Positions 41,877 to 51,246 are shown, numbered from the stretch's first letter. The stretch is 51,854 nucleotides of DNA from Paracoccaceae bacterium (GCA_021647745.1 JAKIUB010000019.1:1-51854); one strand, 5' to 3'. Notes: generated from the letters alone by a model not told the origin. Translations and numbers: made by a program.

Positions 41877-42944
41877 ATGATGGATATCGCAAGCTTGATG
41901 GACTGGCTCGGAGACTCCAACACAAAAGGCCTCGCGGGCTTGCTTGTCGGGGTGGTTTTTGGTGTGGCGGCACAGCGGTCACGGTTTTGTCTGCGCGCCT
42001 CGGCGGTCGAATTCGCCCGGGGCAAAATCGGGCCGCGCACCTCTGTCTGGTTACTCACCTTCGCTACCGCGCTTTTCTGGACACAGGGCGCAATGTTTTT
42101 TGATATCGTTAATCTGGATGAAGCCCGTATTCTGGCTATTCCCGGTTCTATTTCGGGGGCCGTGATCGGCGGGCTGATCTTCGGGGTTGGCATGGTGCTG
42201 GCGCGGGGCTGTTCGGGCCGCCTTTTAGTGCTGGCCGCAACCGGAAACCTGCGCGCTGTTATTTCGGGGCTGGTCTTTGCGGTTTTTGCCCAGATGAGCC
42301 TCTATGGCTGGCTATCGCCGGTGCGAGAGGCGCTTGCCGGTATCTGGACCACCCCCAACGGGCGTAATATTAATGTGCTCGAGGCCGCGGGCCTACCCGA
42401 TGGCTTTGGTATGTTGATGGGCATTCTTTTTGCAATCTACGCCATTTATATCGCCTATAAAAACAAGGTTGGCGCCAAGGTTCTGTTTTTTGCCTCCGGT
42501 GTGGGGTTTGCGGTCGCGCTGGGCTGGTATACAACCTTCAGCCTTTCCTCTGTCAGCTTCGAGCCGACCTCGATCGAAAGCCTGACCTTTACCGGCCCAT
42601 CTGCCAATACACTGATGTATGTGCTAGAGAGCAACGCGGTGCTGAGCTTTTCAATCGGGTTGATCCCCGGTGTGTTTCTTGGCGCTTTTGTCGCGGCATT
42701 TTTTGCCCGGGAGCTGAAATTGCAGGGGTTCGAGGGCGGGGCGTCCATGCGCAGATACCTGACCGGCGCAGCAATGATGGGCTTTGGGGGCATGCTGGCA
42801 GGGGGCTGCGCCATCGGCAACGGCGTAACCGGCACATCGGTATTTTCACTGACTGCGTGGATTGCGCTAACCTTTTTCTGGATCGGGGCCAAGATCGCGG
42901 ATACCTTGTTTGATAACCGTACCGTGCGCTTTGCCACCGCCTGA
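41877..42944 (+). CDS. YeeE/YedE family (TsuA-like) sulfur-compound transporter
   Basis: A 355-residue membrane protein with about nine to ten segments of the YeeE/YedE type, whose studied members take up thiosulfate through a line of conserved cysteines. The key pattern is doubled: ARGCSGRLL with Cys112 in the first half and GGCAIGNGVTGTS with Cys near 311 in the second; Cys38 (RFCLRAS) is a further conserved position. AAGGA precedes the ATG. The convergent neighbour is a cysteine-desulfurase-like gene, a possible functional link to sulfur. Confidence 0.88.
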   Translation: MMDIASLMDWLGDSNTKGLAGLLVGVVFGVAAQRSRFCLRASAVEFARGKIGPRTSVWLLTFATALFWTQGAMFFDIVNLDEARILAIPGSISGAVIGGLIFGVGMVLARGCSGRLLVLAATGNLRAVISGLVFAVFAQMSLYGWLSPVREALAGIWTTPNGRNINVLEAAGLPDGFGMLMGILFAIYAIYIAYKNKVGAKVLFFASGVGFAVALGWYTTFSLSSVSFEPTSIESLTFTGPSANTLMYVLESNAVLSFSIGLIPGVFLGAFVAAFFARELKLQGFEGGASMRRYLTGAAMMGFGGMLAGGCAIGNGVTGTSVFSLTAWIALTFFWIGAKIADTLFDNRTVRFATA

Positions 42945-42978
42945 GCGCGGCCTGGCGCGCTGCGCAAATGATACCGTC

Positions 42979-44349
42979 TCAGGCCGCTTTTTGAGCGTAG
43001 TTTTGCACCAGTTCGCGCAAGCTCTTGATGATGTATTGCGCGGTTTCATCGCTCATCAGATAGCTGAAATTCAGCCGTACCCAGCCCGGTTTCAGCTCGT
43101 CATGGCCGGCAAGTATCTGGCAGCGTAGTTCGGCGGAGTTTTCCTCGTCTACCTCCAGCAACCGGTGGCCATACGGGCCGGCACATGCGCAGCCACCGCG
43201 GGCCTGTATGCCGTAAACTTCGCTTAAATCCTTGGTGATCTGCTCGGAGTTGGCAATATTTCCGGCGGCATCGCGCACCAGCATCGAATAGATCGGCAAG
43301 CGGTGTTTGTGCTCGGTGCCCAGAATTGTCAGGTTCGGCAGGCCCGCAAGGCCGGCCATGGCCATTTCGTTCAGCTCCCGCTCGCGCGCGTCAATTGCCC
43401 GCTGGCCGATCACGTCTTTTACAATAAACGCAAGTGCCGCCCTGATATCTCCCGACAGGTTTGGCGTGCCGGCCTCTTCGCGCGCCACCACATCCTCCAG
43501 ATAATCATGCCCCCACGGCGACACGAAACGCACCGTGCCACCGCCTGGCTGGGTCGGGGTGGTGCGCTTTACCACATCATTGCGGATAATCAGGATACCC
43601 GACCCCCCCGGCCCGCCGGGGAACTTATGGGTCGAAACCACAACCACATCTTTCTCCGCCTCGGTGCCGGTGGCCATATCAATCTCCAGATAGGGTGCGC
43701 CGCCGGCATAATCCCAAACCGAAACACCGCCATGGGCCTTGACCAGACGGGTGACCGCAGCGCTGTCCGTCAATATACCGGTCACATTCGAGGCGGCTGA
43801 AAAACTGCCGATCAGTAAATCGGAGCCACCGTTTTCAAGCAGGGTTTTTTCAAGGATATCCATATCCGGCCCGCCATCTTTACCTTCCGGTATCTCGATC
43901 ACGGTGGCCTTGCTTTCGCGCCACGGCAACAGGTTGGAGTGGTGCTCGTAGGGGCCGAGCAGCACCACGGGGTTTTTTGCTTCTTCAACCCCGAGCAGAC
44001 CGACAAGCCGGGTCAGCCCCGCCGTGGCACCAGAGCCGGTAAACACCACAGCACATTCGTCTGCCTTGGTCAGACGTGAAATCTCGGCACGGGATTCCTC
44101 GCGCAGGTGGTTAACATAGGCCCCGCAATAGGAGGCCTCGGTATGGGGGTTGGCATAATAGGGCAGCACTTTTTGAAGCATAAAATCCTCAACCTGCCGC
44201 AGCGCCCGCCCCGAGGCAACATAATCCGCGTATACCAAAGGTACCTCGCCGTAGCGGCCCGGATATTTCAGCCCCTCGCCGATCAACCCCTCGCGGATGG
44301 TTTTGATCGGGTTTTGGCCCTCAAGACCGGCACGAAATTCGCTGAGCAT
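42979..44349 (-). CDS. Class V aminotransferase, cysteine desulfurase-like
   Basis: A 456-residue PLP enzyme of the SufS/Csd group. It shows YADYVASGRALRQVEDF near the N-terminus, a tall GSGATAGLTRLVGLL, the Schiff-base lysine in STHKFPGGPG (about residue 241) and GGCACAGPYGH with two cysteines near 385, where desulfurases carry their catalytic cysteine. It is longer than SufS by about 50 residues. The substrate may be cysteine or another amino acid. The ATG at 44349 has GGAG upstream. It is divergent from an Lrp-type regulator that probably controls it. Confidence 0.88.
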   Translation of the reverse strand: MLSEFRAGLEGQNPIKTIREGLIGEGLKYPGRYGEVPLVYADYVASGRALRQVEDFMLQKVLPYYANPHTEASYCGAYVNHLREESRAEISRLTKADECAVVFTGSGATAGLTRLVGLLGVEEAKNPVVLLGPYEHHSNLLPWRESKATVIEIPEGKDGGPDMDILEKTLLENGGSDLLIGSFSAASNVTGILTDSAAVTRLVKAHGGVSVWDYAGGAPYLEIDMATGTEAEKDVVVVSTHKFPGGPGGSGILIIRNDVVKRTTPTQPGGGTVRFVSPWGHDYLEDVVAREEAGTPNLSGDIRAALAFIVKDVIGQRAIDARERELNEMAMAGLAGLPNLTILGTEHKHRLPIYSMLVRDAAGNIANSEQITKDLSEVYGIQARGGCACAGPYGHRLLEVDEENSAELRCQILAGHDELKPGWVRLNFSYLMSDETAQYIIKSLRELVQNYAQKAA

Positions 44350-44395
44350 CTGGATTCTCCTTTTGTTTAAACGCATACTGACCCATACAAGATCA

Positions 44396-44412
44396 ATAAA
44401 CTTTATGTTTAT
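44396..44412. promoter_or_regulatory. Inverted repeat between aminotransferase and Lrp-type gene
   Basis: ATAAAC-N5-GTTTAT, 17 bases, lies between the two divergent genes. AT-rich repeats of this size are usual Lrp/AsnC-family sites; binding is inferred. Confidence 0.4.
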
Positions 44413-44434
44413 CCTTGCCAAGAAGAGGGTTTTT

Positions 44435-44914
44435 GTGTCAAATGACCACATGAATCAATCAATCACCGATCAAATTGACAATCTTATTCTTGCCGCCCTA
44501 CAGGCCGATGCCTCGCTCTCGCAACGCGACCTTGCCGAGAAAGTCGGCCTATCGCAAAATGCCTGCTGGCGGCGGCTCAAGGCCCTGCGCAAACGCGGCG
44601 TGCTCAAAGGCAGCACCGCGCGGCTGGATAGGGAAAAGCTCGGCCTTGGCTTGGTGGTTTTTGTCATGATCCGCACAAGGCATCACTCGGCAGACTGGCT
44701 GAAAACCTTTCGCAGGCATGTATCAAACCTGCCCGAGGTGATAGATTTTTTCCGTATTGGGGGCGATTATGACTATATGCTCAAGGTCGTTACCCGCGAT
44801 ATGGCCAGCTATGACGGAGTGTATCAACGGTTGATCGAACGGGTGGAGCTGGATTCCGTCACCTCGTATTTTGCCATGGAGGCCATCGAGGAGCAGCGCC
44901 CTATCCCGCTTTAG
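44435..44914 (+). CDS. Lrp/AsnC family transcriptional regulator
   Basis: A 159-residue regulator. An N-terminal winged helix (DNLILAALQADASLSQRDLA, LSQNACWRRLKALRKRGVL) is followed by the AsnC ligand-binding domain (VIDFFRIGGDYDYMLKVVTRDMASYDG). It usually senses an amino acid. I prefer GTG 44435 because GAGGG lies five bases upstream; an ATG at 44450 would shorten it by five residues. Divergent placement suggests control of the aminotransferase. The end overlaps the convergent EamA gene by 14 bases. Confidence 0.92.
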   Translation: MSNDHMNQSITDQIDNLILAALQADASLSQRDLAEKVGLSQNACWRRLKALRKRGVLKGSTARLDREKLGLGLVVFVMIRTRHHSADWLKTFRRHVSNLPEVIDFFRIGGDYDYMLKVVTRDMASYDGVYQRLIERVELDSVTSYFAMEAIEEQRPIPL

Positions 44915-45782
44915 CCTTGCCCCGTTGCTCGCGATAAAACGTAAACACACCGGTGCCCACCACCACACCAATACCGGTCATGGTCCAGAAGTCCGGATAA
45001 TCCTTGAACACAAAAATACCAAGCAGCAAGGCCCAGACCAGCACCGTATAGCGAAATGGCGAGACAAAGGCGATTTCTCCGTAGCGCATGGCGCTGATCG
45101 AGGTGATATATCCGATCAGGATAAACCCCGCAGCAGCAAACAAGTAGCTGAAGCTCGTGGCAGAAACCGGCACCCACGGCTCAAAAAGGGCGGCAATGCC
45201 CGCCGCACCGGTCACACCCACCGCCGTAAACAACGCTACAAACATCGACGGGGTATCAGGCCGGAGCTTGACCGCCATCACATCCCGCAACGTAATAAAC
45301 CCGACCGCCGCCACCGCCCAAAGCGCAAAGCTGTTAAAATCGGCACCACCGGGGCGAATGATAATCAGCACCCCGCCAAAACCGACCAGAATAGCCAGAT
45401 AGCGCCGCCAGCCAACCTTGTGGCCAAGAAAAAGCGAGCCGGCAAGAGTGACCGCCAGCGGCAGTGCCTGCAAAATAGCGGTAACATTGGCCAGCGGCAT
45501 ATTGATCAGCGCCGTCAAAAAGCAATAGGTGGCCGATATTTCGGCAAAGGCCCGCCACAGAATTATTTTCAGCTCCCCCCGAGGGGCACGATAAAAAAGC
45601 TGGCCTTTATAGGCCGCAAACCCCGCCAGCAAAGCCGAAGCCACCAGCCCGCGAATAAATACGCTTTGCGCCAGCGGAATATCCGCCGTCACCAGCTTGA
45701 TAAGCGTGTCGTTTATCACATATCCCGCCATGGAGAGCATCATAAAGACTGCGCCCCGGAGGTTGTCGCTTGCGTTATTCAT
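44901..45782 (-). CDS. EamA/DMT family transporter
   Basis: A 293-residue membrane protein with about ten segments in two EamA repeats. The first shows MLSMAGYVINDTLIKLV and FIRGLVASALLAGF; the second shows RYGEIAFVSPFRYTVLVWALLLG. Such transporters export amino acids or other metabolites. I chose ATG 45782 with AGGA upstream; an ATG at 45818 would add 12 residues. Its end overlaps the Lrp-type gene by 14 bases. Substrate unknown. Confidence 0.9.
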   Translation of the reverse strand: MNNASDNLRGAVFMMLSMAGYVINDTLIKLVTADIPLAQSVFIRGLVASALLAGFAAYKGQLFYRAPRGELKIILWRAFAEISATYCFLTALINMPLANVTAILQALPLAVTLAGSLFLGHKVGWRRYLAILVGFGGVLIIIRPGGADFNSFALWAVAAVGFITLRDVMAVKLRPDTPSMFVALFTAVGVTGAAGIAALFEPWVPVSATSFSYLFAAAGFILIGYITSISAMRYGEIAFVSPFRYTVLVWALLLGIFVFKDYPDFWTMTGIGVVVGTGVFTFYREQRGKAKAG

Positions 45783-45895
45783 CGGTGATTCCTGAAAGTC
45801 TTGCCTCATGGGTATCACTGCTTTTTTCCCCTGTCACAAAAACTTTTTATTGCCGCATTTACCCAAGGGAAAAAGTCGTGTATTCAAAAAGACAA

Positions 45896-45912
45896 GCGCG
45901 GCTGCCCCGCGC
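45896..45912 (+). repeat. Hairpin in the sodB leader
   Basis: GCGCGG and CCGCGC form a six-base stem around a five-base loop, about 35 bases before the sodB start. It may shape the leader RNA; a terminator role is unlikely because no T-run follows. Confidence 0.3.
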
Positions 45913-45945
45913 GACTGATTTAAAACTATAAAAGAGGGGGCCAAA

Positions 45946-46554
45946 ATGGCTTTTGAACTACCTGATCTTCCCTATGCCCATGATGCGCTGGCCGCTGGCG
46001 GCATGTCCAAGGAAACCATGGAGTACCACCATGACCTGCACCACAACGCCTATGTGACCAACGGCAATAAGCTGGTTGCCGGCACCGAGTGGGAAGGCAA
46101 GTCGCTGGAAGACATCATAACCGGCACCTACGCTGCCGGCTCCGTCGCCCAAAACGGCATCTTCAACAATGCCTCCCAGCACTGGAACCACGCCCAATTC
46201 TGGGAAATGATGGGACCAAACGGCCGCGCCATGCCCGGCGCGCTGGAAAGCCGCATCACCGATGCTTTCGGCTCTGTTGATGCCTTTAAATCCGAATTTT
46301 CGGCAGCGGGTGCAGGGCAGTTCGGCTCCGGCTGGTGCTGGCTGGTGGTGGATACCGACGGCACCCTGAAAGTGACCAAAACCGAAAACGGCGTAAACCC
46401 GCTTTGCTTCGGGCAAACCGCCCTCTTGGGCTGCGATGTCTGGGAGCATTCCTACTACATTGATTTCCGCAATGCTCGGCCAAAATACCTCGCAAACTTC
46501 CTCGAAAACCTGGTCAACTGGGAAAATGTCGCGGAGCGTCTTTCCAACGCCTGA
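45946..46554 (+). CDS. sodB: Superoxide dismutase (Fe/Mn family)
   Basis: Converts superoxide to hydrogen peroxide and oxygen in the cytoplasm. The 202-residue protein begins FELPDLPYAHDAL and has the four metal ligands: His in EYHHDLHHNAYV, His in NASQHWNHAQFW, Asp in GCDVWEHSYYID and His in the same segment. The length is typical. GAGGGGG precedes the ATG. The pattern suggests the iron form, but metal choice cannot be read with certainty. It is followed by a stable hairpin. Confidence 0.96.
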   Translation: MAFELPDLPYAHDALAAGGMSKETMEYHHDLHHNAYVTNGNKLVAGTEWEGKSLEDIITGTYAAGSVAQNGIFNNASQHWNHAQFWEMMGPNGRAMPGALESRITDAFGSVDAFKSEFSAAGAGQFGSGWCWLVVDTDGTLKVTKTENGVNPLCFGQTALLGCDVWEHSYYIDFRNARPKYLANFLENLVNWENVAERLSNA

Positions 46555-46571
46555 TTTCGGCGCTAGATGAA

Positions 46572-46597
46572 GCAGAGGGAGGCACGCCCCCCTCTGC
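46572..46597 (+). terminator. Strong hairpin after sodB
   Basis: GCAGAGGG and CCCTCTGC form an eight-base stem that can be extended inward by GG/CC pairs. No T-run follows, so it may end transcription with Rho or protect the message 3' end. Confidence 0.5.
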
Positions 46598-46639
46598 GCA
46601 ATTCCAAAAGAGGATTGCCACTATTTTACGAGGCACTCT

Positions 46640-47551
46640 TTGAAAGCATCCACCAGCGGTATTTTTGCCATTCTCGCCGCCTCCACGATCTGGGGGCTAT
46701 CCGCGATCTTTTACAAAGCCCTTGCCCATGTGCCGCCGCTGGAGGTGCTGGCCCATCGCACCCTTTGGTCTTTGGTGTTTTTCGGCATTATTCTGGGCTT
46801 TCGCGAGCGGCTTGGTGCGGTCTGGAAAACCCTGCAAAACGGCCGCACGGTCGCAGCACTCGGGCTGGCCGCGCTGATGATCTCGCTTAACTGGGCAGGG
46901 TTTATTGCCTCGGTCCAGTTCGGTTTCACGCTGGAAGCCAGCCTCGGATATTATTTCTTTCCGCTGATGGCGGTTCTGCTCGGTGCAGTTTTTTTTGGCG
47001 AATACTTTGATCTGTGGCAGGGGGTGGCACTGGGGCTGATGGGGGTCGCCGTGATTGTGCTGACCCTCGGGCTGGGCGCGCCACCATGGATCGCATTATT
47101 TTTGGCCAGCACCTTTAGCGTCTATGCAATGCTGAAAAAACGTATTGATGCGGGGCCGATGGTCTCGGTTTTTATTGAGGTGCTGCTGCTGGCCCCACTG
47201 GCGGCTGCATGGCTCTTTGCGGCACATAGCCAAGGATGGGCGCTGGTAGACCGGCCAGCCGGATGGTTTGGCAACAACCTGCGCGATACCCTGCTTTTAA
47301 TCATGACCGGTCCGATGACCGCCGGCCCTTTGCTGCTGTTTTCCTATGCGGCGCAGCGGGTGCGGCTCTCGACAGTCGGTCTCATCCAGTATCTGAACCC
47401 GACATTGCAATTTACGGTCGCCGCCATGATATTTGTTGAGCCGGTGACCCTGTGGCACACCATCGCCCTGCCCCTGATCTGGGCCGCACTGGCGCTATAT
47501 TCTTTTGAAAGCTGGCGCCGCGAAGCGCGCAATGCCGGGTCTCCCATCTGA
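46640..47551 (+). CDS. rarD: RarD-type EamA family transporter
   Basis: A 303-residue membrane protein with about ten segments and the RarD pattern: STIWGLSAIFYKALAHVPPLEVLAHRTLWSL-type opening (split here), NWAGFIASVQFGFTLEASLGYY and FSYAAQRVRLSTVGLIQYL. Members are permeases of unknown substrate. The only good start is TTG 46640, which has GAGG six bases upstream and gives MKASTSGIFAIL. It is unrelated in sequence detail to the other EamA gene at 44.9 kb. It converges on soxG. Confidence 0.88.
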   Translation: MKASTSGIFAILAASTIWGLSAIFYKALAHVPPLEVLAHRTLWSLVFFGIILGFRERLGAVWKTLQNGRTVAALGLAALMISLNWAGFIASVQFGFTLEASLGYYFFPLMAVLLGAVFFGEYFDLWQGVALGLMGVAVIVLTLGLGAPPWIALFLASTFSVYAMLKKRIDAGPMVSVFIEVLLLAPLAAAWLFAAHSQGWALVDRPAGWFGNNLRDTLLLIMTGPMTAGPLLLFSYAAQRVRLSTVGLIQYLNPTLQFTVAAMIFVEPVTLWHTIALPLIWAALALYSFESWRREARNAGSPI

Positions 47552-47714
47552 TCAAAGGCGCAATTTGGGCCTGTCACGGATTTATTCCGCCCCCTTGCGA
47601 GCAGATTTTGCACAAGAATATAAAGAATGGCAAATTGACACGGTGGCAGGCATCGTCTGATCCGGCATCGGAAATTTTAAGAAAAAAAGGGGGTGTGTCA
47701 GAGAATGGCCTCTC
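47552..47714 (-). terminator. Probable sox operon terminator region
   Basis: Past soxG on the minus strand lie a small GAGA/TCTC hairpin at about 47701-47714 and then CCCCC followed by seven T residues (47684-47690). This would end the sox transcript. The rest of the gap holds nothing recognisable. Confidence 0.4.
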
Positions 47715-47734
47715 GGTGATTGCATGCAATCACC
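47715..47734. repeat. Perfect 20-bp palindrome across the soxG stop codon
   Basis: GGTGATTGCA-TGCAATCACC is its own reverse complement and covers the soxG TGA (47730-47732). In RNA it would fold with a minimal loop; in DNA it looks like a protein-binding site. Confidence 0.6.
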
Positions 47735-48305
47735 TGCCGGTAATAGTGCAGATCGATGTCGCTGCCGCTTCCAGCGCCTGCAAAAACGAACCAGCAGCCG
47801 AGCTTGGGGCAAGCAGACAGAAGCAGTCATCGTTTGGCCGGTAAATAATGACCCCCAGATGCGCCATCAATATGCGCAGCACTTTACCTGCCGGAAATTG
47901 TGCAGGGTGCAGATCGACCGGACAAATTCTTGCCAACATCTCGCGGCATTTTTCGCCACTAACGGAGAGCGTCACCCAGCTATCTGATTGATCGGTGAGA
48001 TATGCATTTGGCTTCAAACGATCAATGGCTGATTTCGAGACAGGCTTTTCAGAGACAAGAAACAACTGATTATCCTGTAGGCCCAACAGATACGAATTGG
48101 CGAGACCGGATGTGGTGAACGCGCCCATTTCTGGAATCCGGATGTTAAATATCTCCAGCAAAGCCGCCTTCAATTCCGTTTGGCCCCCCGCCGGAATACC
48201 AATGGAGGTGATCGAAATACCCACAATTTCAGCAATCGTCACACCGGCGAAATCCTTATTATACCCATGCAGCGGCGATTGGGCGATGAAATGATAATCA
48301 GGCAC
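47730..48305 (-). CDS. soxG: Sarcosine oxidase gamma subunit
   Basis: Small subunit of heterotetrameric sarcosine oxidase, related to GcvT-like folds. The 191-residue protein shows SPLHGYNKDFAG-type opening, GISITSIGIPAG and GLQDNQLFLVSEK, then SDSWVTLSVSGEKCREMLARICPVDLHP, which is the conserved gamma-subunit segment. The start is GTG 48305, preceded by GGGGAG and overlapping the soxA stop by eight bases; the longer upstream frame lies within soxA and is ignored. It is last in the operon. Confidence 0.9.
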   Translation of the reverse strand: MPDYHFIAQSPLHGYNKDFAGVTIAEIVGISITSIGIPAGGQTELKAALLEIFNIRIPEMGAFTTSGLANSYLLGLQDNQLFLVSEKPVSKSAIDRLKPNAYLTDQSDSWVTLSVSGEKCREMLARICPVDLHPAQFPAGKVLRILMAHLGVIIYRPNDDCFCLLAPSSAAGSFLQALEAAATSICTITGR

Positions 48306-51246
48306 GGAGGCGCTCCCCTTTTGGGTCCAGAAAATGCGGCGAGACAACTTCCACATCAATATCAACCCCCCGCAACGGATCGGTTGCACAGATAATCTCG
48401 CCCATCCGCATCTCGCCGCTTTTGAGAAAGCCAAGGCCGATTGAGTGCTCAAGGCTGGGCGAATAAGCGACCGAAGATATCCAGCCTTGGTCATTCGCCA
48501 TATTCACCTCCTCCCCCTTTGTCATGAAGTGCGCGCCAGCGGTCAAAAACTTATCCCGATCCACAGGGCGAATGCCGATCAGGGACATTCTGTCAGCCGC
48601 GAGCAACCCGCTGCGCTCAGACAGGGTTTTGCCAATAAAGTCCTTTTGTTTTGACAGCATCTTCTCCATCCCCAGATCGCGCGCCGTGGTTTGCCCGTTC
48701 AGTTCATTCCCCGCCACATGGCCTTTTTCAACCCGCATCACCCCCAGCGCCTCGGTGCCATAAGGCACCACATCATAAGCTTTTCCTGCCTGCATCAAGG
48801 CCCTGATCAGCGAGTCCCCAAAGCGCGCGGCCACCGAAATTTCATAGGCCAACTCGCCCGAAAACGAGATCCGAAACAAGCGCGCGGGAATGCCATCCGC
48901 AATGGTGATCTCCGCGCAGGCCATAAATGGAAAGGCAGTGTTCGAGATATCAAACGCCGGATCAACCAGCTTTTGCAACAGTTTTCGAGCATTCGGCCCA
49001 GCCACGGCATATTGCGCATATTGGTCTGTTACCGAAATCAGGTTCACGTCCATATCTGGCCACAGGCATTGGTGGCAAAACTCAAGGTGCCTAAAAACTG
49101 CGCCCGCATTGGCGGTGGTGGTGGTCATCACAAAATGGTTTTGTGATAGCCGCGCGGTGGTGCCGTCATCCATCACCATCCCGTCTTCGCGCAGCATCAG
49201 CCCGTAGCGAACCTTGCCAACGGGCAGCTTGGCAAAGCCGTTGGTATAAACCTTGTTGATAAAATCAGCCGCATCCAGCCCCTGAATATCAATTTTTCCC
49301 AGCGTGGTTACATCACAAACCCCAACCGAGGCTCTGGTTTGCAAAACCTCGCGGTTTACACTATCGCGCCAAAAAACCTCGCCCTCCTGCGGGAACCACT
49401 GCGCCCGCAGCCACAGGCCACTTTCGGTAAACACAGCACCGCGCTCCTCGGCCCACTTATGGCTGGGCGTAAGGCGCGTTGGGCGAAAACTGCGCCCTTT
49501 TGAGCGCCCGGCAAAGGCCGCGATGGGGATTGGCGAATAGGGCGGGCGAAACATAGTGGTGCCGGTTTCGGCAATGGTTTTGCCGGTGCACTCCGCCATT
49601 ACCGCCATGGCAGGAATATTCGAGGTTTTGCCCTGATCGGTGGCCATGCCCAGCGTCGTATAGCGCTTCATATGCTCAACCGAGCGAAACCCCTCGCGGT
49701 AAGCTTGCTGAACATCCTTGACCGTCACATCGTTTTGCAGATCAAGCCACGCCCGCCCCTTGCCGGATTTCACATGCCAATGAGGCGAAATATTCACCGC
49801 CTCGTTTTCAGCAACGGGCGGCTCCATCTGCACCGGCTCAAAACCCAGCCTCTCAAGCGCGGCATAAGCGGTGGCTTGCCCCTCGGCCATAATGGCCCCC
49901 AAAGGCAATGTTCCGCTGGCAGCCCCGGCCACACTCATGCCGGGGGGCAGGCCATCTCCCGGCACAAAGGCGGCAATATCATCACGCCACACCGGACGCC
50001 CGCGCTGATGGCATGTCAAATGAACATTCGGACTCCACCCCCCCGAAACTGCCAGACAATCCACCGAAACTCTTTGCCCGTTAGAGAGCGTGATCGAGCG
50101 CAACCCATGCCGGCCTTTGGTATTGATCACCTCGGTTCCCATAGCCACCATCACCCCATCAGGGGCGGGCAGCGGGGCTTGCTCCCGGCTGTCAATAATA
50201 GCCGCGATGTTGATCCCTTTGGCGGCCAAATCCCGTGCCGTGCGCCAGCCGTCATCGTTATTGGTAAAAACCGCGATTCGCTTGCCGGATGTGACGCCCC
50301 AGCGGTTTACATAGGCGCGCACCGCCCCCGCCAGCATGATCCCCGGCCTGTCATTATTCGGAAAAGCAATCGGGCGCTCGGTGGCTCCGGCGCAAAGAAT
50401 AGCTTGGCGGGAATAGGCCTTCCACAGGATTTGACGCGGCGTGGCTGTCTTGGCAGGAAGATGATCCGAGACCCTCTCATGCAAGCCGTAAATGCCGTGA
50501 TCATAGGCCCCATAAACACTTGTGCGCGGCATCAGGCGCACGTTCTCCATTTCGCCCAGCTCACCCACAGCGCGGGCCACCCAATCCACGCCCTTAAGGC
50601 CGTCAACCTCATAGGTTTCCGCCAACAGCCGCCCGCCCATGCGAAAATCCTCATCAGCCAGAATAACCTCGGCACCAGCGCGGCCAGCTGTAAGCGCCGC
50701 TGATAATCCGGCTGGTCCCGCCCCGATAATCAGCAGGTCACAATGCAAGAAACCTCGATCATACGTATCGGGATCATCTTCGCCCGAAAGCCGCCCGAGA
50801 CCTGCCGAAGCCCGAATAACCGGCTCGTAGAGCTTCTCCCAAAAGGCGCGTGGCCACATGAAGGTTTTGTAATAAAACCCGGCAGAGAGGAATGGCGACA
50901 GCAGGTCCGTTATCGCCATAAAGTCGAATTTCAAGCTGCCACGGTAATTCTGGCTGGCAGCTTGCAACCCGTCAAAAACCTCAACGGTTGTAGCGCGGGT
51001 ATTTGGGTCTTTGAATGCCCCGCGCCCCAGCGTGACCAACGCGTTCGGCTCCTCCGAGCCTGCCGAAAATATGCCTCTTGGCCGGTGGTATTTGAACGAG
51101 CGCGCCACCATTTTTTGCCCGTTGGCCAGCAAGGCCGAGGCAAGGGTGTCGCCGGGATGGGCTTCGTATTTCTTCCCGTCAAACACAAAGGAAAGGGTCT
51201 TGTCGCGGTCCGTTAACCCGCCTTTTATCCGGTGGGTCTGCGTCAT
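48298..51246 (-). CDS. soxA: Sarcosine oxidase alpha subunit
   Basis: Large subunit (982 aa) of tetrameric sarcosine oxidase, which demethylates sarcosine to glycine and passes formaldehyde to tetrahydrofolate. Domains in order: a ferredoxin-like N-terminus (YEAHPGDTLASALLANG, FKYHRPRGIFSAGSEEPN), an NAD/FAD domain with LIIGAGPAGLSAALTAGRAG near residue 170, and a C-terminal GcvT-like folate-binding domain (HKWAEERGAVFTESGLW onward). The start overlaps the soxD stop (ATGA). The length is typical. Confidence 0.95.
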   Translation of the reverse strand: MTQTHRIKGGLTDRDKTLSFVFDGKKYEAHPGDTLASALLANGQKMVARSFKYHRPRGIFSAGSEEPNALVTLGRGAFKDPNTRATTVEVFDGLQAASQNYRGSLKFDFMAITDLLSPFLSAGFYYKTFMWPRAFWEKLYEPVIRASAGLGRLSGEDDPDTYDRGFLHCDLLIIGAGPAGLSAALTAGRAGAEVILADEDFRMGGRLLAETYEVDGLKGVDWVARAVGELGEMENVRLMPRTSVYGAYDHGIYGLHERVSDHLPAKTATPRQILWKAYSRQAILCAGATERPIAFPNNDRPGIMLAGAVRAYVNRWGVTSGKRIAVFTNNDDGWRTARDLAAKGINIAAIIDSREQAPLPAPDGVMVAMGTEVINTKGRHGLRSITLSNGQRVSVDCLAVSGGWSPNVHLTCHQRGRPVWRDDIAAFVPGDGLPPGMSVAGAASGTLPLGAIMAEGQATAYAALERLGFEPVQMEPPVAENEAVNISPHWHVKSGKGRAWLDLQNDVTVKDVQQAYREGFRSVEHMKRYTTLGMATDQGKTSNIPAMAVMAECTGKTIAETGTTMFRPPYSPIPIAAFAGRSKGRSFRPTRLTPSHKWAEERGAVFTESGLWLRAQWFPQEGEVFWRDSVNREVLQTRASVGVCDVTTLGKIDIQGLDAADFINKVYTNGFAKLPVGKVRYGLMLREDGMVMDDGTTARLSQNHFVMTTTTANAGAVFRHLEFCHQCLWPDMDVNLISVTDQYAQYAVAGPNARKLLQKLVDPAFDISNTAFPFMACAEITIADGIPARLFRISFSGELAYEISVAARFGDSLIRALMQAGKAYDVVPYGTEALGVMRVEKGHVAGNELNGQTTARDLGMEKMLSKQKDFIGKTLSERSGLLAADRMSLIGIRPVDRDKFLTAGAHFMTKGEEVNMANDQGWISSVAYSPSLEHSIGLGFLKSGEMRMGEIICATDPLRGVDIDVEVVSPHFLDPKGERLRA

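Noticed and set aside
49672..50703. Plus-strand open frame of 343 codons inside soxA
   Set aside because: Antisense to a well-supported 982-residue SoxA; composition is that of a shadow frame. The same applies to 44871-45788, 39655-40974 and 32409-33461.
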